Assembly: GCA_900546925.1 (NCBI GenBank) | Contig: UREV01000001.1 | Coordinates: forward strand, 1 to 64,000 | DNA length: 64,000 nt | Direction: 5' to 3' | Source of the DNA: an uncultured Bacteroides sp. | GTDB lineage: Bacteria; Bacteroidota; Bacteroidia; Bacteroidales; UBA932 | In this document: in pieces, positions 60,142-64,000 of the stretch | Layout of the letters: each line of letters starts with the position of its first letter | Numbering within the stretch: position 1 is the stretch's first letter | Program-made: the position numbers and the translations under genes | The notes under the pieces: model-generated | Databases searched by the model: none | What the model was told of the DNA's origin: nothing | Seen by the model: only the letters and a program-made list of their open reading frames with translations

Positions 60142-60645
60142 TTATTTGGAACTATACTTTCTGATTACCAGATCCTTCATCAGCTTATCCGGTCCCGGAT
60201 ACCCGAGCGTTACGCCTTCTGCTGATACCAGGCTGACAGTCACCGTGTTGTCCTTCGAAACATCGATATCGTGCGGCAGCCAGTCGATCTTGATTACCTG
60301 CTCATAAACGCCCGGCAGAAACGTAATCTTTCCCCCGGCCGTAGCCACCTTGTAATCCCTGCCCTCGGCCAATCCGTCACCGCACTTCACCTCGAACGAA
60401 ACGACTATCGGCGCTGCAGGTTTAGGCCCGGTGTAATGCACTGTATATGAGCCGGTGAACTCGCCCTCGGCATCGATGCTGACCACCGACGACTTCGCCG
60501 CGTCGAACGCCACAAACGCCCCCTCGAAAGACTCGAGCCTGTTGCAGCCGCACACCATGATTGTCAGGGTCAATGCTGCCACTCCAAGTACTTTTTTCCA
60601 CAGCTCCCAAACGCTGCTGACCTTATTTAATATCTTGTCTATCAT
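60142..60645 (-). CDS. Small lipoprotein with Calx-beta-like domain
   Basis: A 167-residue lipoprotein (TIMVCGC). The mature part has strands such as GAFVAFDAAKSSVVSIDAEG, YTVHYTGPKPAAPIVVSFEV and GRDYKVATAGGKITFLPGVY followed by QVIKIDWLPHD. This is the pattern of Calx-beta/DUF4843-like domains that are often encoded next to SusD. The start overlaps the SusD stop by 4 nt (ATGA), so translation is coupled. It is probably a surface accessory protein of the transporter. Confidence 0.75.
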   Translation of the reverse strand: MIDKILNKVSSVWELWKKVLGVAALTLTIMVCGCNRLESFEGAFVAFDAAKSSVVSIDAEGEFTGSYTVHYTGPKPAAPIVVSFEVKCGDGLAEGRDYKVATAGGKITFLPGVYEQVIKIDWLPHDIDVSKDNTVTVSLVSAEGVTLGYPGPDKLMKDLVIRKYSSK

Positions 60646-62105
60646 CTTTTTGTGCTGTTTATAGGGTTAGGCTGCATATCCTTGTTTGCGTCCAGCTCCA
60701 CGAGCGGAATAGGGAGGATGAACCTGTCATCCGGAAATGTCATGGACAGCAAAGAAGAGCCGCATCCGGTGTCTCTGGATAATGTCTCATGCCTTCTCGT
60801 AATGTCGAATAATCTGTGGCCCTCCAGGAAAAGCTCCTTTATGCGCTCATTCATGATAATCGCATCCAACTCATCGGCATTGGCATAAACCAAATTTATG
60901 TCGGAGACTTTCACTCCTCTGGCGCGAGCCTCGAGCGTAGCGATATCTGCGGCAGCGGCGGTGAGATCTCCTTCATGGCAAGCGGCCTCGGCCCTTATCA
61001 GGTACATCTCCGAGAGCCTCAGCACGAACGGGTCGTATCTCTTTTCGCTTTCTGCAATATCTTCTGTATTAATGAATTTCATACAGACGCCGTTGTAGCT
61101 TTTTCCGTTGGCGTCAGTATATGAGAGCAGTTCGGAACGGATGTCAGTGCCTGCCCATTTGCTGCTTTCCGTGCTGAAAATGTCGAGCAGTTTGCCGGAA
61201 GGATACATCTGCGGGCTCGTGTAATCGAAAGTCGACCTGAGTTTTGCTCCCGCTGAAAGACCGTTGAGACGGAAAATCGCTTCCTGACCTTCCTTTCGCT
61301 TGCAGAACATCGCCACGTAATCGGAACGCGGGGTTAGCGAAAGTCCATAATCGGAAATGACTTCCGAAGCACATTTTAAAGCGTCCCCATGCCTGCCCAT
61401 GTAGAGATAAACTCTGGCCATCAATGCTTTGCAAGCAGCCGGAGAAGCGTAAAAACATCCCTTGCTCCAGTCTTTCGAAAACAGTCCGAGAGCTGTTTCC
61501 AAATCCTTCAGGATCTGCGCATAAGTATTTGCAACTGAACTTCTTGCGATTTTCTCCTTTACATCAGGAATATTGGTCATCACTGCTGTTCCCAGATGCG
61601 AAGCGTCGTCACTGTACGTATAAGTCTGTCCATAAGCCAGACACAAATCCAAGTGTACCAGAGCTCTCAGGAAATAAGCCTGCGCCAGGTAGTTGTTCAC
61701 GCTTGAGGCCTGCTGAGGGAAACGCTCGGAAACAGACGGGCCATATTGGATAACCTCATTGGCATTGGCGATAATCTCATATCCGTTCTTCCATATATAA
61801 CCCACCGCGGTCGTCTCTTCGCTCTCGTCCGAGATAAAATCAAACTGTTGCCTCCACTCCGAAGTCCCTGCCTGGAAACGCACTAAATCTCCCGCCACCT
61901 CAGGGTACAGAATCATGTACGTGTCATAGAACTTATAGGTAAGTCCATAGGTTCCAGCCACCGCCGCATCCAATGCGTAAATATCAGAGTAAAAGTTCTT
62001 TATAGATGTCTTACCAGTCTTTTCCACCTCCAGGAAATGACACGAGGCCAGAAGCGGCAGCATTGACAGAAAGACTAATATGTTCTTCAGAATTTTCATT
62101 TTCAA
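60642..62105 (-). CDS. SusD/RagB-type lipoprotein (phosphoesterase locus)
   Basis: A 487-residue lipoprotein (PLLASC). Family segments: FYSDIYALDAAVAGTYGLTY, YGPSVSERF-linked NNYLAQAYFLRALVHLDLCL, FYASPAACKALMARVYLYMG, VLRLSEMYLIRAEAACHEGD and MNERIKELFLEGHRLFDITR. It partners the SusC encoded 15 nt upstream. ATG 62099 (MKILKN) is an alternative start. It is somewhat short for the family (usual ~500-600). Accessory lipoproteins and the phosphoesterase follow in the operon. Confidence 0.93.
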   Translation of the reverse strand: MKMKILKNILVFLSMLPLLASCHFLEVEKTGKTSIKNFYSDIYALDAAVAGTYGLTYKFYDTYMILYPEVAGDLVRFQAGTSEWRQQFDFISDESEETTAVGYIWKNGYEIIANANEVIQYGPSVSERFPQQASSVNNYLAQAYFLRALVHLDLCLAYGQTYTYSDDASHLGTAVMTNIPDVKEKIARSSVANTYAQILKDLETALGLFSKDWSKGCFYASPAACKALMARVYLYMGRHGDALKCASEVISDYGLSLTPRSDYVAMFCKRKEGQEAIFRLNGLSAGAKLRSTFDYTSPQMYPSGKLLDIFSTESSKWAGTDIRSELLSYTDANGKSYNGVCMKFINTEDIAESEKRYDPFVLRLSEMYLIRAEAACHEGDLTAAAADIATLEARARGVKVSDINLVYANADELDAIIMNERIKELFLEGHRLFDITRRHETLSRDTGCGSSLLSMTFPDDRFILPIPLVELDANKDMQPNPINSTKR

Positions 62106-62120
62106 ATTTCGTTAAATGTC

Positions 62121-64000
62121 CTAAAAACCGATATTGACTCCCAGTGTCAATGTCCTTGTCCGCGGATAACCATACATCATGGTCTTGTAAGAGTTCAGAC
62201 CGCTCTTCTGGTCCGGTGTGAAAATGTAGAGGTTGTCGATGACCATGGATGCCGACGCGCTCTTCAGACGCAGTCTAGTAAGCACCTTGTCAGGAATGTT
62301 GTAAGTCAGCGCCACGTTGGTCAAATCGAAGTTGGTCCTGTTGTAAATGAACCTTGTGGAGTTCATCGCCGACTTGCTCGAAAGCTGAGAAACTTTCGGG
62401 AACTTCGAAGGCACTCCAGGCGTCGTCCATCTGTATTTGTAGACCTCCACAGCCTGATTTGCGCTTATGATGTCGTAACCGTCCTTAAAATAGATGCTCG
62501 CATAGGTAGGCAATGCGTAACCGCCTATCAGATAATTGATTTGGAACGAGAGTGTCCAGTTCTTCCAGCTGAGATTGTTTACGAGTCCTCCGCTCAGAAG
62601 AGGCGTCTTGCTCTTGTACGGCACCCTGTTCGCAGTGCTGAAAGTGCGGGTGATATTGCCGTTCTTGTCATACCACATAGGCGAACCGTCGCTCGGATCT
62701 ACGCCTGCCCAGCGCACGAGATTCCAAGTCTGCGAATCATACCCCTCCATCCACGCATAAGAACCGAAGCTGGTCGGGACCCCGTTGTATAACTCGAGAA
62801 TCTTGTTCGAGTTGTGCGCGATGTTGAAGTTCGTCGTCCAAGTGAAGTTCTTCCTCGCGAAATTCGTGCTGGAAAGGTTTAGTTCAATGCCGCTGTTTCT
62901 CATTCTTCCTATGTTGGAAGATATTCTGTCTGAGGATAATACGCGTGAAACGTAGATTTTGCTCAACATGTCGCTGGTGACGTTGTTATAATATTCCAGC
63001 TCGATGTCTATAATCTTGCGGAGCTCGATACGTACACCGGCATTGACCATCCTGGTCTTCTCCCATGAAAGGCCGGGATTTGGTACAGAGCCGATTACGG
63101 CTCCGGTGCTGCCGGCATATGAGTAACTGCTGCCATAGACGTAGGTGCCGTCCGCGCCGGAAGTGTCCACTCGCGAGTTTCCTGTGAATCCGTACGAGGC
63201 CTTGAGTTTCAGCATCTTTATCCGCTCGTTGTGGAAGAACTTTTCTTTATGGATGTTCCACGACAGGCCGGCTGACCAGAAGTTCGACCAACGGGAGTAT
63301 TCACCGAAGTCGGAGTTTCCGTCACGCCTAATGTTGAACGAGGCGTAATATCTTGAATCATAAGAATATACGGCTCTTCCGAGAAAAGACATCTTGCGCT
63401 CGATATTCGCCGAACTGTAGCCCTTTCTGGAAGCTTCATCCGCATAACCGACTTCCTGGATATTGTCATTCATGAATCCGCTTCCGGTAGCGTACAAGGT
63501 CTGATATTTGACCTGTCTCAACTCGATGCCGGCATAAGCGCTGACGCTATGTTTCTCCGCGAATTTCCTGTCGAAGTTAAGCCTCTCGACATTTGTCCAG
63601 TTCATATATGACGCGTCAGCCCTGCGGGAACTGCCCTTCGGATTGCCCGCCGAATCCATACCGTTCAGCGTCAGTCGGGAGTAGTAGATATCCTCATGAC
63701 TATGGGTATAGTCGATGGCGTATTGTGATGTAAACTTCAATCCGTCAATGATTTTGGCTTCCAGCGAGAAGTTGGCGGAAGTCACCACGGAACGCTGTTT
63801 GTTCGTGTCGGCCTCACGGGAAGGCACCTCGTTCTTCGTGAACTTCTGCATGACCCAGCCTCCGGATGAATAGACCTTATTATAAAGCCTGAACGACCCG
63901 TCACTCATATACGGCTCCAAAATCGGAAGCGTCTCGAGGAATCCCCTGTAAAGCGGGAAAAGGTCATTAGTATTATAGGAAGCGGAAAGCTGCGCGTTGA
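62121..64000 (-). CDS. SusC/RagA-type TonB-dependent transporter, N-terminal part outside the window
   Basis: The last ~625 residues of a SusC-type transporter; the frame is open to the window edge. It contains barrel features such as FSLEAKIIDGLKFTSQYAID, YDSRYYASFNIRRDGNSDFG, WSNFWSAGLSWNIHKEKFFH, LKASYGFTGNSRVDTSGADG and LSWEKTRMVNAGVRIELRKI. It ends YPRTRTLTLGVNIGF with a C-terminal aromatic. The plug and signature motif lie outside. It is the first visible gene of the minus-strand operon with SusD, two lipoproteins and the phosphoesterase. Confidence 0.93.
   Translation of the reverse strand, partial: NAQLSASYNTNDLFPLYRGFLETLPILEPYMSDGSFRLYNKVYSSGGWVMQKFTKNEVPSREADTNKQRSVVTSANFSLEAKIIDGLKFTSQYAIDYTHSHEDIYYSRLTLNGMDSAGNPKGSSRRADASYMNWTNVERLNFDRKFAEKHSVSAYAGIELRQVKYQTLYATGSGFMNDNIQEVGYADEASRKGYSSANIERKMSFLGRAVYSYDSRYYASFNIRRDGNSDFGEYSRWSNFWSAGLSWNIHKEKFFHNERIKMLKLKASYGFTGNSRVDTSGADGTYVYGSSYSYAGSTGAVIGSVPNPGLSWEKTRMVNAGVRIELRKIIDIELEYYNNVTSDMLSKIYVSRVLSSDRISSNIGRMRNSGIELNLSSTNFARKNFTWTTNFNIAHNSNKILELYNGVPTSFGSYAWMEGYDSQTWNLVRWAGVDPSDGSPMWYDKNGNITRTFSTANRVPYKSKTPLLSGGLVNNLSWKNWTLSFQINYLIGGYALPTYASIYFKDGYDIISANQAVEVYKYRWTTPGVPSKFPKVSQLSSKSAMNSTRFIYNRTNFDLTNVALTYNIPDKVLTRLRLKSASASMVIDNLYIFTPDQKSGLNSYKTMMYGYPRTRTLTLGVNIGF

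Noticed and set aside
1038..63047. The RGCATTGACM motif as a Chi-like or KOPS-like polar sequence
   Set aside because: Both orientations occur about equally (roughly 12 against 15), with no strand switch in the window. Polar recombination or segregation motifs should be skewed.

Overview
The window comes from a member of the Bacteroidales (Bacteroidota). The evidence is three SusC/SusD loci, a Bacteroidetes-type HU (CCDC81-like) protein, FecR/ECF and LytTR regulators, many lipoproteins, -7 boxes of the TAnnTTTG type and an almost complete lack of Shine-Dalgarno sequences. The genus cannot be fixed from sequence alone. There is no rRNA gene and no CRISPR array.

Layout. 0-5 kb: tRNA-Val (partial) and tRNA-Asn, a membrane-anchored HU-domain protein, a PHB-depolymerase-like esterase and a lipoprotein/radical SAM-SPASM pair. 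5-12.4 kb: YqeY, a two-helix membrane protein, tRNA-Arg, an AAA_14/DUF4143 ATPase, a collapsed tyrosine recombinase, a second convergent copy of the rSAM/lipoprotein pair, a Sel1-acetyltransferase fusion and a broken PTS IIC gene. This part looks like a decayed integrated island. 12.4-20.7 kb: one minus-strand operon of lipoproteins (DUF4988/BACON, FN3-like, DUF1566-like, BACON) with a subtilase. 21-24.8 kb: a decayed zone (ABC exporter remnant, rhuM, palindromic repeats, glycosidase tail). 24.9-27.1 kb: hppA.

27.2-42.8 kb: an alpha-glucan utilisation locus. A LytS/LytTR pair diverges from SusC, SusD, GH13, GH31 and GH13. A second LytTR regulator converges on the last GH13, and a LacI regulator follows. 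SusC/D would import maltooligosaccharides, and the three glycosidases would cut them outside the cytoplasm. 42.9-52.2 kb: an ECF sigma / FecR / STN-type SusC / SusD locus. It is interrupted between FecR and SusC by about 2.4 kb that holds an esterase and a dense set of palindromic and tandem repeats. 52.4-55.8 kb: an OmpR-type two-component system with two PepSY-like proteins. 55.8-57 kb: repeats and a damaged toxin-antitoxin pair. 57-64 kb: a minus-strand SusC (partial)/SusD/lipoprotein/beta-propeller lipoprotein/calcineurin-like phosphoesterase operon.

The most unusual signals are at DNA level. (1) A decamer close to RGCATTGACM recurs about 26 times on both strands, mostly inside unrelated genes. 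(2) A GC-rich interspersed palindrome has at its tip a mini-hairpin that changes sequence but keeps its pairing and a GNA triloop. (3) Two other palindrome families recur at separate loci. All counts were made by eye.
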